DNA from: Phototrophicus methaneseepsis
Lineage (GTDB): Bacteria > Chloroflexota > Anaerolineae > Aggregatilineales > Phototrophicaceae
DNA length: 64,000 nucleotides
Assembly: GCF_015500095.1 (NCBI RefSeq)
Contig: NZ_CP062983.1
Span: 4,340,001-4,404,000 of the forward strand
Direction of reading: 5' to 3'
Shown here: positions 23,671-32,366 of the stretch, one piece after another
How the letters are laid out: the number at the start of each line of letters is the position of its first letter
How positions within the stretch are numbered: position 1 is the stretch's first letter
Translations under genes and position numbers: made by a program
Notes under the pieces: generated by a model
Told to the model about the DNA's origin: nothing
The model's database searches: none
What the model saw: only the letters and a program-made list of their open reading frames with translations

Positions 23671-24591
23671 TTAGCCGATAGCCACATCAAGCATCATCAT
23701 GAGAAATAAAATGGCAAGATACATAGACGAGTTTTTGTAGAGCCTTTTTGCCAGTGATTTCTTCGTGTCGCTCATGAAGCATAATGTTAAGTAGATCAGC
23801 CTCAGCCCCAGGACGATAGCCGCGCCAAAATACAGCCCGCCCAATAAACCCACCGGAAAGGGCAACAGCGTCAGCAGGACTAACAGCAGCGAATACCATA
23901 GCATAAGGAAGCTTGTCACACGCTCGTCGTAGATGACGGGCAGCATGGGGACTTCAGCGCGATCGTAATCAGACTTTACCATATAGGCGAGGGCCCAACT
24001 GTGGGGCGGCGTCCAGAAAAACACGATCAGGAACAACAATAAGCTGCCGCTGCTCAACGTCCCGGCCACGGCAGACCATCCGACTAATACAGGAAAAGCC
24101 CCAGCCCCACCGCCGACGATGACATTCAAAATAGTGTGGCGCTTGAGGTAAAGTGTATAGAAGATGACATAATACAGGGCACCTATTACAGCCAGGATGG
24201 CCGTCAGGCCATTGGTCCCCACCATCAGAACAAGACTGCCCCATCCGAGCAGACCAATACCAAAGAGAAAAGCGTTCGTTGACTTGATGCGACCGGATGG
24301 AATGGGCCGCCTGCTGGTGCGTGACATGGTAGCATCCATCTTATGGTCAAAAAATTGGTTCAGCGCACTGGCCCCGCCAGCGGTCAACGTCCCCCCAATA
24401 ATTGCGCTGATGAGGCTCAGCGGGTTAAGTGCTGCTTGCTGCGAAGCAACAACCATCGCTGTCACCATCGTAAACACCAGAAGCAGGACAACCCGTAGCT
24501 TCATCAATTCAAGATAAGTATGGACCATACGACGTAAAGAACTCAGTAACTTGTACTTCGTTGGGGCAGTGTTACGAGTCAGGGTATCCAT
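23671..24591 (-). CDS. ctaB: Protoheme IX farnesyltransferase (heme O synthase)
   Basis: This 306-residue UbiA-type prenyltransferase has about eight to nine membrane helices. The first Asp-rich motif is ALNQFFDHKMD near residue 81 and the second region has YDRAEVPMLPV near 215. It attaches a farnesyl group to heme b, giving heme O, a precursor of heme A for the oxidase encoded in the same operon. It is the last gene of the ten-gene cluster, and its ATG overlaps the stop of the cupredoxin-like gene (TAATG). No heme A synthase (ctaA) is visible in the window, so it must lie elsewhere, or the enzyme uses heme O. Confidence 0.9.
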   Translation of the reverse strand: MDTLTRNTAPTKYKLLSSLRRMVHTYLELMKLRVVLLLVFTMVTAMVVASQQAALNPLSLISAIIGGTLTAGGASALNQFFDHKMDATMSRTSRRPIPSGRIKSTNAFLFGIGLLGWGSLVLMVGTNGLTAILAVIGALYYVIFYTLYLKRHTILNVIVGGGAGAFPVLVGWSAVAGTLSSGSLLLFLIVFFWTPPHSWALAYMVKSDYDRAEVPMLPVIYDERVTSFLMLWYSLLLVLLTLLPFPVGLLGGLYFGAAIVLGLRLIYLTLCFMSDTKKSLAKRLYKNSSMYLAILFLMMMLDVAIG

Positions 24592-25016
24592 TAGTCAGCA
24601 ACCACATCAATCAATCCATAAGCCTTGTTGCCTGCATCCGATTCACTGAAATAGATATAAACGCCCGGCGTATTGAATACGTAGCTAAATGTTTCCCCTG
24701 TATAGATGTCGCCGGAATCCCACGCTTCGGCCCCTTCTGGCAGCAGGGCACCCGCGTTATCCGCATCGGGGTTATAGCTCACAGTGGCGACGAAAGCGCC
24801 TTTATTGAGCCATACAATCTCGGTTCCTTGCTTGATAGTCACGCTGGATGGCTCGAAAAACGTCTGCGGCATGATGGTATTGATTGTGATCGTTACGGCA
24901 TTTGCAGTCCTGGCATTGCAGGTGCTCAGAAGAAACAGGGCAATCCCCAGGCATGCGATGCGTCCGAGATGCCAGTATTTGCGAGGCGGGGCGTTTTGGC
25001 TGATTGTTTGTATCAT
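24591..25016 (-). CDS. Cupredoxin-like lipoprotein lacking copper ligands
   Basis: The 141-residue protein has a hydrophobic leader ending in LFLLSTC, a probable lipobox, and then a plastocyanin-like beta sandwich (TITINTIMPQTFFEPSSVTI, GTEIVWLNKGAFVATVSY, FSYVFNTPGVYIYFSESD). In plastocyanins a His follows the Trp-x-Asn stretch and a Cys-His-Met set closes the site. Here the positions read VATV and YFSESDAGNKAYG, so all expected type 1 copper ligands are absent. It may be a structural or binding subunit of the dehydrogenase, not an electron carrier. It sits between the GMC flavoprotein and ctaB. Confidence 0.7.
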   Translation of the reverse strand: MIQTISQNAPPRKYWHLGRIACLGIALFLLSTCNARTANAVTITINTIMPQTFFEPSSVTIKQGTEIVWLNKGAFVATVSYNPDADNAGALLPEGAEAWDSGDIYTGETFSYVFNTPGVYIYFSESDAGNKAYGLIDVVAD

Positions 25017-25029
25017 TCCAGCATATTCC

Positions 25030-26901
25030 TCAGTAGGTAATCAGGTGGTTCGGCTCACGGAGATATTGGTTCTTGATCGCGTCAGCCTGCCAGTAAGCCA
25101 GCGCCAACAAGGTACCGGTCGGGTTCATGCCGGGATTTTGTGGATAGAGGGCCGCACCTGTGACGAATAAATTCGGAGTATCCCATACCTGGCCGTAGCG
25201 ATTCGTCACTGAGTTTTCTGGCGAATCTCCCATAATCGCGCCACCAGTGCAGTGTGTGCTCTGGTAGGAATGCACGTTGTAGGGTGAAAGCTCCGTTGTG
25301 GTGACGACATGATCTGGGTTCATCACATCCATGATTTCTTTGCAGCGCTGTGCTATGTAGCGATACAACTTGTAGTCATTATCGTGAAAATCATAAGTGA
25401 GCCGCAGCAGCGGTTGCCCCATGTTATCGGTGTAAGTTGGGTCCAGATCAAGAAATTGATCCGTATAAGGTAGGCTCTCACCCTGGATGCCAATCCCGGT
25501 GACGCTGTCCCAGTTCTCGCGCAGGTTATCCTTCCAGGCTTGCCCCCATTGCGTACCAGCACCAGCCAGACTGCCAACTTCGCTGGCGATAGGAGGCCGT
25601 GGTCGGGTGCCTTGATTGCCGTCGCCGTCTTCGTCGCCTGCGCTGCCATCTTTTTCCATGTCGAAGACAGGCATATTTAATGTCGAAGTGACGGGCTCTT
25701 TTTCACCACCCCCACAACTGATGCTCGCCCCACCGATGAAATCCAGGTCGCTATGGTCGAAATTGTCTGCATTAAAATCGTGGATCAGGTCTTGCAGGCA
25801 GCTATTGCCCATATAGGAATTAAACCGCTGCCCCTTAAATAAACCGGTCACGGGCCCGCCGATTAGTTGATAGGTGTAATTCTTGCCGACGCGATCCTGA
25901 TCATTGCCCAGCCCATTGGGATGTGAATCGCTACTGGATAACAGCAGCAAGCGCACATTAGAGAGCGTATAAGCCGATAGAATCACGATGTCGGCTGGCT
26001 GGAAATGCTCCTCGCCGGTGGTCTGGTCGATGTAGGTGACGCCGGTCGCCAGCCCATCTTTGTTGGATTCTACGCGGATGACCTTGCAATTGGTACGGAT
26101 GTGATAGCGGCCTGTTTCCAATGCCAGGGGGATATGAGAAGCATTGGCGCTGGCTTTCGCATCGACTTCACAACCAAAGCGCGTACAAAAGCCACAATAG
26201 ATACAGCCGCTACGTTCCCGGCCGGAAATATCACGATAGGCTTCTGATAGAATCGCGGCTGGTTGTGGGAATGGATGGTAGCCCATTTCCCGGGATGCTG
26301 CCGAGAACATATCCGCCGCTTTGCTGCGGACGAGTGGGGGCAGTGGGTAAGGTCGCTGATGGGGCCCTTCAAACGGGTTGCCACCCTCAATAATTGTTCC
26401 TCCGAGGTTGCCAACCTGCCCGGATATGCCAATATCATATTCTGATTGTGTGTAATAAGGTTCTAGATCTGCATAATCGAGCGGCCAATCCTGGATCATG
26501 TTTCCTTCGGGTAATTTTTCTTCGCCATAGCGTTCGATATGGTGCGTGCGATAATTGAAGTCCGAGGGATAGAAGCGCCACGTCTGGGCGGCCCAATGAA
26601 TGCCCGCGCCGCCAATCCCCTGCCCAGGGTGAAACGAGCCAAATTGCCGGATCGGCAGTGATGGCTTATTGGGGTTGGGTCGCCATGTCCACGTCTCACG
26701 ATTGAGATCGAACATCATGGCCTTGCGCAGCGTATAGCGCAAACTATCGTGATTATGTTCAAAGTCTTCCGTTGCCCAACGCTGCGGCCCCGCTTCAATG
26801 GAGATGACGTCCATATTCGCTGCGGTGAACTGTTGCGCGAGGATGCCAGCCGTCCAACCAGCGCCGACGGTCACGACGTCGACATGTTTTTGCGTCGCCA
26901 T
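25030..26901 (-). CDS. GMC family flavoprotein, gluconate/alcohol dehydrogenase-like large subunit
   Basis: The 623-residue protein begins with an FAD-binding fold (VVTVGAGWTAGILAQQF, then ISIEAGP). The GMC signature GQGIGGAGIHWAAQTWRF is near residue 95. A Cys-rich segment CIYCGFCTRFGCEVDAKAS (about 233-251) is typical of the membrane gluconate and 2-keto-gluconate dehydrogenases. The catalytic His region is near 559 (HCTGGAIMG) with a closing NPGMNPTGTLLALAYW. A Gly/Asp-rich insertion lies around residue 420. It shares one base of overlap with the small-subunit gene upstream. Electrons would pass to cytochrome c and the oxidase. The substrate cannot be read from the sequence. Confidence 0.85.
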   Translation of the reverse strand: MATQKHVDVVTVGAGWTAGILAQQFTAANMDVISIEAGPQRWATEDFEHNHDSLRYTLRKAMMFDLNRETWTWRPNPNKPSLPIRQFGSFHPGQGIGGAGIHWAAQTWRFYPSDFNYRTHHIERYGEEKLPEGNMIQDWPLDYADLEPYYTQSEYDIGISGQVGNLGGTIIEGGNPFEGPHQRPYPLPPLVRSKAADMFSAASREMGYHPFPQPAAILSEAYRDISGRERSGCIYCGFCTRFGCEVDAKASANASHIPLALETGRYHIRTNCKVIRVESNKDGLATGVTYIDQTTGEEHFQPADIVILSAYTLSNVRLLLLSSSDSHPNGLGNDQDRVGKNYTYQLIGGPVTGLFKGQRFNSYMGNSCLQDLIHDFNADNFDHSDLDFIGGASISCGGGEKEPVTSTLNMPVFDMEKDGSAGDEDGDGNQGTRPRPPIASEVGSLAGAGTQWGQAWKDNLRENWDSVTGIGIQGESLPYTDQFLDLDPTYTDNMGQPLLRLTYDFHDNDYKLYRYIAQRCKEIMDVMNPDHVVTTTELSPYNVHSYQSTHCTGGAIMGDSPENSVTNRYGQVWDTPNLFVTGAALYPQNPGMNPTGTLLALAYWQADAIKNQYLREPNHLITY

Positions 26902-27923
26902 TAGTCATTCTCCTTTTCTTCAAGATCGCTCTGCGAGGGGTGCTCATCGGGATCAACTAGGTTATCTTCATCTGAACCTGAAACAGGTAGTACAACCGCA
27001 TTATTAGCATTGTCTCCCGGATGGAAGTGGTGCATCTGGGCAATGGTCTGGGGCGGGCGCGGCGGCGCATCACCGCGAATTTCGTCGCCATCATAAGAGC
27101 GCTGTGCACCTGGATAGCCAATCAACTGCCAACCCACAACATCACGATTGCCACCATACACCGGGTCGCTAAACATACCTTCGCTGACATGGCGCCGCAG
27201 TACATGGAAGAAAGCTTCTGGCTTAAACTGCGTGAAGCCAGGAACTTCATTATCCAGCAGGGATTGAACGATTTCGTTTTGCTGCTCATCGCTGAGGTCT
27301 ACCACGCTTGCGTCGTATTGGGATTGCGCATAATTTTCGACGGCTGTGATACCGATCCGATAGACTTCCAGCGGGCTGAGCATATGTTGATAGCCATAAC
27401 GCTTGATCTGGTCCGCGGCGATGGGTATGGCGTTAAAGCGGTCCGTGCTAGGTGGCGTATCGCCTTCATAGGTGACGGCAAAGGGCGCGCTGCGATAGGT
27501 CGCTTCTACGAATCCATCGTTGAAAGCTAGCATATTATCGATATAAACCACCACATTGGCTTCGCGTGCTCCGGGATCATCGACGGTACCCGGCAAAATT
27601 CGTGCCACCAATGCATCCACCACTAGCGCCTCTTGCAGCGTCAGAACGCGCAAAATATCGGGGTCCGGCGCTTCGGTCGGTGTGTCTGGTACATAAGGAT
27701 AAGGATTCACACCTTCGGGATAAGAAGGGCCAATGGCAGAGGCCGCCACTTCATCGGCTGTCGGTGTGGAAAAACCGGTGATGCCCAGCGCCACTGCGCC
27801 ACCTGCTGTCGCCATAAAACCTAGGCTCTGTAAGAAGCGCCGCCGTGACATCGTATTCTGGCGGGCGTCCTGCCGCTGGTTTTGTTCATCGGATGAAGGG
27901 GTGTTCGATGTATCATTCACCAT
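26901..27923 (-). CDS. Gluconate 2-dehydrogenase subunit 3-like protein with Tat signal
   Basis: From ATG at 27923 the protein has 340 residues. SRRRFLQ at 26-32 followed by a hydrophobic stretch is a twin-arginine signal. The mature part has LTLQEALVVDALVARILPG and HVLRRHVSEGMFSDPVYGGN, both typical of the small subunit of flavin-dependent membrane dehydrogenases. Its Tat signal probably carries the cytoplasmically folded GMC flavoprotein across the membrane as a complex, since the large subunit has no signal of its own. Earlier in-frame codons (to 28004) lie inside the cytochrome gene and are unlikely. Confidence 0.85.
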   Translation of the reverse strand: MVNDTSNTPSSDEQNQRQDARQNTMSRRRFLQSLGFMATAGGAVALGITGFSTPTADEVAASAIGPSYPEGVNPYPYVPDTPTEAPDPDILRVLTLQEALVVDALVARILPGTVDDPGAREANVVVYIDNMLAFNDGFVEATYRSAPFAVTYEGDTPPSTDRFNAIPIAADQIKRYGYQHMLSPLEVYRIGITAVENYAQSQYDASVVDLSDEQQNEIVQSLLDNEVPGFTQFKPEAFFHVLRRHVSEGMFSDPVYGGNRDVVGWQLIGYPGAQRSYDGDEIRGDAPPRPPQTIAQMHHFHPGDNANNAVVLPVSGSDEDNLVDPDEHPSQSDLEEKEND

Positions 27924-27966
27924 AAAATATTTTCTTCCTACTTCAACAGAGAGAGAACACCGTGTG

Positions 27967-28416
27967 TCATCTGTCACTATCGAGCGAATACAAATAAGCC
28001 GCAATGTCTACCGCGTCGTCGTAGCTGACACCGACATGTGGCATGGCAGTTTGTGGATCAACTTCTTGCGGGAATTGAATCCACGTGATGAGATTTTGCG
28101 GGGTATTGGTCAATACCCCTGCGATATAACTTTGTTCCGCGATGTGCGCCAGCGACGGGCCCGTTGTACCCTGTGGGCCAGCGACATTGGGCACAGCATG
28201 GCACGCAGAACAACCGTATTGTCTGATGAGTTCTCGCCCTTGTTCGGCGTCGCCAGCGGGGATGCTGCGCTCAGGGGCAACACCCATGTGTCGATCCATT
28301 GAGAGTACCGCCGTCCCGCCCATTACGAGAAATATCGTAAGTAGAAGAGCAAACCCCATATATTTGTTGGCTGTCTGACGCATAGTAAGTTGTCCTTCAG
28401 ACAATTGTGTGTTCAT
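27967..28416 (-). CDS. Membrane-anchored cytochrome c
   Basis: The 149-residue protein starts at ATG 28416, overlapping the ctaG stop as ATGA. It has one N-terminal membrane helix (YMGFALLLTIFLVMGGTAVL), a heme-binding CSACH near residue 70, and a Met ligand candidate in AMPHVGVS near 125. It is therefore a single-heme class I cytochrome facing the periplasm. Its place between oxidase genes and dehydrogenase genes suggests it carries electrons from the GMC dehydrogenase to the oxidase. The longer in-frame extension to 28503 falls in ctaG. Confidence 0.88.
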   Translation of the reverse strand: MNTQLSEGQLTMRQTANKYMGFALLLTIFLVMGGTAVLSMDRHMGVAPERSIPAGDAEQGRELIRQYGCSACHAVPNVAGPQGTTGPSLAHIAEQSYIAGVLTNTPQNLITWIQFPQEVDPQTAMPHVGVSYDDAVDIAAYLYSLDSDR

Positions 28417-29279
28417 CCTGTGGCTACTTGATCCATTGCGTTTAGCCACTTCCATAAATAAAATGCAGCGCAGGCGGTATAAACAAAGCCGCCCGTAAGC
28501 CACATAATGAGACCAGCTAACTGCTGGTCATGCAGTGGAATCAGGCCCCACAGGCGGGTTACTTCTTCGTAAGCGCTGTACCAGGGATGCGAACTGAATA
28601 CGAGCAGCATACCGAGCGCAGCTCCTTGCAGCATTGTCATGAACATCAAAATGACATTGACGCTGTAGTTCAGCGTGTGACGCTGCTGTGAGATAACCCA
28701 CCAGAATAGATAAGCTGCAAACACAAAACTACCATGCTCAACCTCATGAATGAGCTCGTTATTAAGCGCAGCCTCATAGATAATTGGCAGGTGCCACAGC
28801 CAGAGGGCAAATACAAAAATCAGCCATGCCGATATAGGCCGTATCAGGAATCGTAGAATATGCCTGACCTTCTTATGGCGTGCTTGCCACTGACCGATGC
28901 TTCGGGCTGTGTGACGCGGTAATGCCCATGTAATCGCGTAAAGCGCATCGGATATTGCCAGCAGGGGGGCTGCCACCAACATCAGCAAGACGTGTTGCAC
29001 CATATGGGCCGAAAAAAGCACGTCGCTCAGCGTATCCAACGGCGACAACAAGGCAATAGCGAGTATCACCAGCGCACCCATGAAGGCGCGATACTGCCCC
29101 TCTGTTATGCCGTGTCCGCGCCCAGCACGCTGCCAGACGCGCATCGCGCCGCGATGATATAGATACCCCGCCAGCAGCAACATAAGTGTTAGCGGCGACA
29201 TCACCTGCCACGCAGAAAGCAGATCATGTGGCCCAACGATCTGCCCGCTGTGCGCGAAGATTGGCAAAAAGCTCATCAT
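28413..29279 (-). CDS. ctaG: CtaG-like cytochrome c oxidase assembly protein
   Basis: The 288-residue protein has about seven membrane helices with the conserved HMVQHVLLM, LWLWHLPIIYEAAL and EVEHGSF segments of the caa3-type CtaG family (distinct from Cox11). These His residues are thought to handle copper for the CuB centre. The N-terminus PIFAHSG also carries a His. The start overlaps the preceding small membrane protein gene by four bases, and its stop overlaps the cytochrome gene start, so translation of the three is coupled. Confidence 0.85.
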   Translation of the reverse strand: MMSFLPIFAHSGQIVGPHDLLSAWQVMSPLTLMLLLAGYLYHRGAMRVWQRAGRGHGITEGQYRAFMGALVILAIALLSPLDTLSDVLFSAHMVQHVLLMLVAAPLLAISDALYAITWALPRHTARSIGQWQARHKKVRHILRFLIRPISAWLIFVFALWLWHLPIIYEAALNNELIHEVEHGSFVFAAYLFWWVISQQRHTLNYSVNVILMFMTMLQGAALGMLLVFSSHPWYSAYEEVTRLWGLIPLHDQQLAGLIMWLTGGFVYTACAAFYLWKWLNAMDQVATG

Positions 29280-29683
29280 GGTAGCGGCATGGAAATATAT
29301 GGGCAGGCCGGGAAAAACGCAGCAGATACCCCCGTGAATAAAATCAGTGCTAAGAAGTAACTATTTAGGATGACACCACCAATCCCTAAAAATGTCTTGA
29401 TTGTGGTTTCGCGGTCGGTATCAAACAGCGATACAGCGTCGTTACTTCCTTCACGGCGCATGGTCCTTACGCTGAGTATGATCCCTACTGCGGCAACAAG
29501 CAGGCCCCCTATAGAGAGTGCGAAAAATGGCATCCGACTATTGATGCTGCAAGCCAATCCACCCGCCACATAACCGACCACTAATTGGACCGTCCAAGCT
29601 ACCATGCCGATGAAAAAGAGGAGTATCCAACGGCTGGTATTTGGCCTGACATTGGCATTGGCGTTTTGTTCGGCGTTATACAT
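29276..29683 (-). CDS. Small membrane protein of the oxidase operon
   Basis: The 135-residue protein has three to four hydrophobic segments (ILLFFIGMVAWTVQLVVGYV, FALSIGGLLVAAVGIILSV, FLGIGGVILNSYFLALILFT). It ends AFFPACPYISMPLP, with Cys43 and Cys127 as its only two Cys residues. It lies between ctaE and ctaG. Position and size fit an accessory subunit, such as a subunit IV analogue, but sequence resemblance to that family is weak. No other function is recognised. Confidence 0.55.
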   Translation of the reverse strand: MYNAEQNANANVRPNTSRWILLFFIGMVAWTVQLVVGYVAGGLACSINSRMPFFALSIGGLLVAAVGIILSVRTMRREGSNDAVSLFDTDRETTIKTFLGIGGVILNSYFLALILFTGVSAAFFPACPYISMPLP

Positions 29684-29700
29684 AGGTTGAACACTTCCTT

Positions 29701-30324
29701 TTATAGTCGTGGCGATAGGTAGATGATTGCCAATACAAACAACCAGATGACATCCACAAAATGCCAGTACAGTGCCGCGTTCATCACAGCGCCGGAACGG
29801 GCATGTGAGAGATAACCGACAAAAGATTGCATGAGTAAGATTGCAACCATGACAGCACCGACGATGACGTGCAGTCCATGAATGCCCGTAATCGTGAAGA
29901 ACAGGGACGCATAAGCATTATCAGTGGGCGTAAAGGGACTGCGACTGTACTCGAACGCCTGTAAGCTCAGGAATATCAGCGCCAGAATGAATGTCACAGC
30001 CATCCATGTGCGCGCCTGGACAGGGGCGTCGCCGCGAACAGCATGCTGTGCCAGGTGAATACTCACACTGCCACCTAACAGTAAGGCTGTACCGATTAGC
30101 GGAATGACCAGTTCAGGGACTTCAATGCTGCCCTGAGGCCAGGCCGGGGAGTTGGCGCGCACGTATAAATAGGCGCTGAATAACGACGCAAAGATCATGG
30201 CTTCTGTGGTGATGAGCATCACCATGCCCCACCATGCAGTTGACCGTGCCCCGACAACGTTCTGACGCAGGTTATAAGCTGTCGATGATGTCTGGGTTGA
30301 TGATGTCTGGGTTGAGGCGTTCAT
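29701..30324 (-). CDS. ctaE: Cytochrome c oxidase subunit III
   Basis: From ATG 30324 (ATGA overlap with ctaD) the protein has 207 residues and five membrane helices. Typical subunit III segments are WWGMVMLITTEAMIFASLFSAY, LQAFEYSRS, FFTITGIHGLHVIVGAVM, and the final YWHFVDVIWLFVLAIIYL. The Glu in TTEAMIF and the HGLHV and WHFVD motifs are the family hallmarks. Length and helix count match the five-helix form fused neither to subunit I nor IV. The upstream in-frame codons to 30372 lie in ctaD. Confidence 0.92.
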   Translation of the reverse strand: MNASTQTSSTQTSSTAYNLRQNVVGARSTAWWGMVMLITTEAMIFASLFSAYLYVRANSPAWPQGSIEVPELVIPLIGTALLLGGSVSIHLAQHAVRGDAPVQARTWMAVTFILALIFLSLQAFEYSRSPFTPTDNAYASLFFTITGIHGLHVIVGAVMVAILLMQSFVGYLSHARSGAVMNAALYWHFVDVIWLFVLAIIYLSPRL

Positions 30325-32300
30325 GCTGTCTCCTCTCTGGCTTCTTCGCGGGTTTCTTCCGGCCATAGCCACAAGGCGATGAAGAAAATGCTAATAACAA
30401 TGGCGATTGCCGCCAACAGCCACTGATGAAACAACGCCGCCGTGAACAACAACAATAGTGCCAGGGACAATAGCAGTGGAAGGGTGCTGCTATCAGCCAT
30501 GTGGTAGATGGCGTCGGCTTCTGCTGTGATCAGCGTCGTACCGATAGTTTCCAGCTTATAAACGTCGCTGGGGTCGCGTTGTGCAATCAATTCTTTTTCG
30601 ATGTGGTTGATGTCTAGATCAGCGTCATGAACGTTGATGTTCGCAACGCGGCTGCTGTCCGCTTCGTGGATTTCTTCGTCCCAAACAGGCACACGACTTG
30701 CGACCGCTAGCATTTGCTCAAAGTTATAAGGTGGCGGCGGCGATGATGTTGCCCATTCCAGGGTCGCGCCGCCCCAGGGATCATCGCCAGCCTGTTTGCC
30801 CGCCCACAGGCTGTAAAAGATGTTTACAATGAACAGAATGACGCTGAGGGCAATCACAAAGGCGCTCACGGTAATAAACAGATTGAGTGGTTCCCAACCC
30901 ATATCGGTGGCGTAGGTATAGACACGGCGCGGCATCCCATTAATGCCCAGAATGTGCATCGGGAAAAAGACCCCGTTCACACCGAGGAAAAATAGCCAGA
31001 AGTGCCAGTATCCCAACCCCTTATTGAGCATCCTACCAGTCATCTTGGGCAGCCAGTAATACATAGCCCCGAACATCGGGAAGACCATGCCACCGACCAG
31101 TACATAATGGAAGTGCGCCACCACGAAGTAGGTATCTGTGACCTGCCGATCAAAGGATACCGCAGGGAACATCACCCCGGTCAGGCCGCCGATCACAAAA
31201 GTCAGGATAAAGCCCATGATCCACATGAGGGGGAGCTTGAAGCGTGGTTTGCCCAGGACCAGTGTCGCCAACCAGGAGAAAACCTGAATGCCAGCCGGAA
31301 CAGCAATCATCAATGAGGCTGCACCAAACAGGCTGTTGACCAGTGGCGATATGCCGACAGCGAACATATGATGGACCCACACGCCAAAGGCAACCACGCC
31401 AGTCAGTATGGCCGACATCGCCAGCAGTGTGTAACCGACGACGCGCCGCCGAGAAAACACCTGAATAATCTCTGAGACGATGCCAGCCGCTGGCAAAAAG
31501 ATGATGTAGACATCAGGATGCCCAAAAAACCAGAACAAATGCTGCCACAGTAGCGGACTGCCGCCTTCACTGTCGAAGAAGTGAAAGCCAAATGTACGCT
31601 CCAGGAAGAGTAAAATGTTCGCTGTTGTCAATGCCGGGACGGCGAACAATACCACCAGCGAGGTAACCAGTATGGTCCAGACGAAAAGCGGCATCCTGTT
31701 GAGCGATAGCCCGGGTACGCGCATCTTAAAGATGGTCACGATGAAGTTAATTGCACCGGCTGTGGTCGAAATACCTAAGAACATCAAGCCCAACAGCCAG
31801 AAATCGAGATTGGGCGTCGGCGAGTAGATTTTGCTGGTTAGCGGTACATAAGCGAACCAACCGCCATCGGGGGCGACGTTAAAGATCATGCTGGCGTACA
31901 TGAACAGACCAGCGAACAAGAACACCCAATAGCCGAAGGCGTTCAGACGCGGGAAAGCCATATCGCGCGCACCAACCATGAGCGGCACGAAGTAATTGCC
32001 GAAGCCAAATAGCATCGGTGTCGCGAAGAAAAAGATCATCAACGTGCCGTGCAGGGTGAACCACTGATTGTAAATTTGTGGGTCAGCAAATGTATTATTC
32101 GCACTCATGAGCTGGACACGCATCAACAGTGCGTTGATACCTGCCAACACGAAGAACAAAAAGGCCGTGACGACATAGCGCAAGCCGATATATTTGTGAT
32201 CGACTGTTGATAACAGGCGGGAAAGTGCATCGGGCGTTTCCCAGATTTCACGCAGATTTTCACTTGCTACCTGTGTATCCCTATCGGCGCTGACTGCCAT
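30321..32300 (-). CDS. ctaD: Cytochrome c oxidase subunit I
   Basis: The 659-residue protein has the twelve-helix core of heme-copper oxidases with WFTLHGTLMIF (low-spin heme ligand), WFFGHPDVYIIFLP (CuB His and the cross-linked Tyr), GVWVHHMFAVG (two CuB His) and VAHFHYVLVGG (both heme ligands). It ends with a charged region and two more membrane helices, a C-terminal extension common in caa3-type enzymes. In the GHPEV motif, where the Glu ends the D-channel in A1-type enzymes, this protein has Asp (codon GAT). Proton pumping may differ. The gene is second in the operon. Confidence 0.95.
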   Translation of the reverse strand: MAVSADRDTQVASENLREIWETPDALSRLLSTVDHKYIGLRYVVTAFLFFVLAGINALLMRVQLMSANNTFADPQIYNQWFTLHGTLMIFFFATPMLFGFGNYFVPLMVGARDMAFPRLNAFGYWVFLFAGLFMYASMIFNVAPDGGWFAYVPLTSKIYSPTPNLDFWLLGLMFLGISTTAGAINFIVTIFKMRVPGLSLNRMPLFVWTILVTSLVVLFAVPALTTANILLFLERTFGFHFFDSEGGSPLLWQHLFWFFGHPDVYIIFLPAAGIVSEIIQVFSRRRVVGYTLLAMSAILTGVVAFGVWVHHMFAVGISPLVNSLFGAASLMIAVPAGIQVFSWLATLVLGKPRFKLPLMWIMGFILTFVIGGLTGVMFPAVSFDRQVTDTYFVVAHFHYVLVGGMVFPMFGAMYYWLPKMTGRMLNKGLGYWHFWLFFLGVNGVFFPMHILGINGMPRRVYTYATDMGWEPLNLFITVSAFVIALSVILFIVNIFYSLWAGKQAGDDPWGGATLEWATSSPPPPYNFEQMLAVASRVPVWDEEIHEADSSRVANINVHDADLDINHIEKELIAQRDPSDVYKLETIGTTLITAEADAIYHMADSSTLPLLLSLALLLLFTAALFHQWLLAAIAIVISIFFIALWLWPEETREEAREETA

Positions 32301-32366
32301 TCATTCCTCCATGATTCCAGATACACGATTCATGATTTACTGTCTCAGCTTCGCTGCTGCAACACC

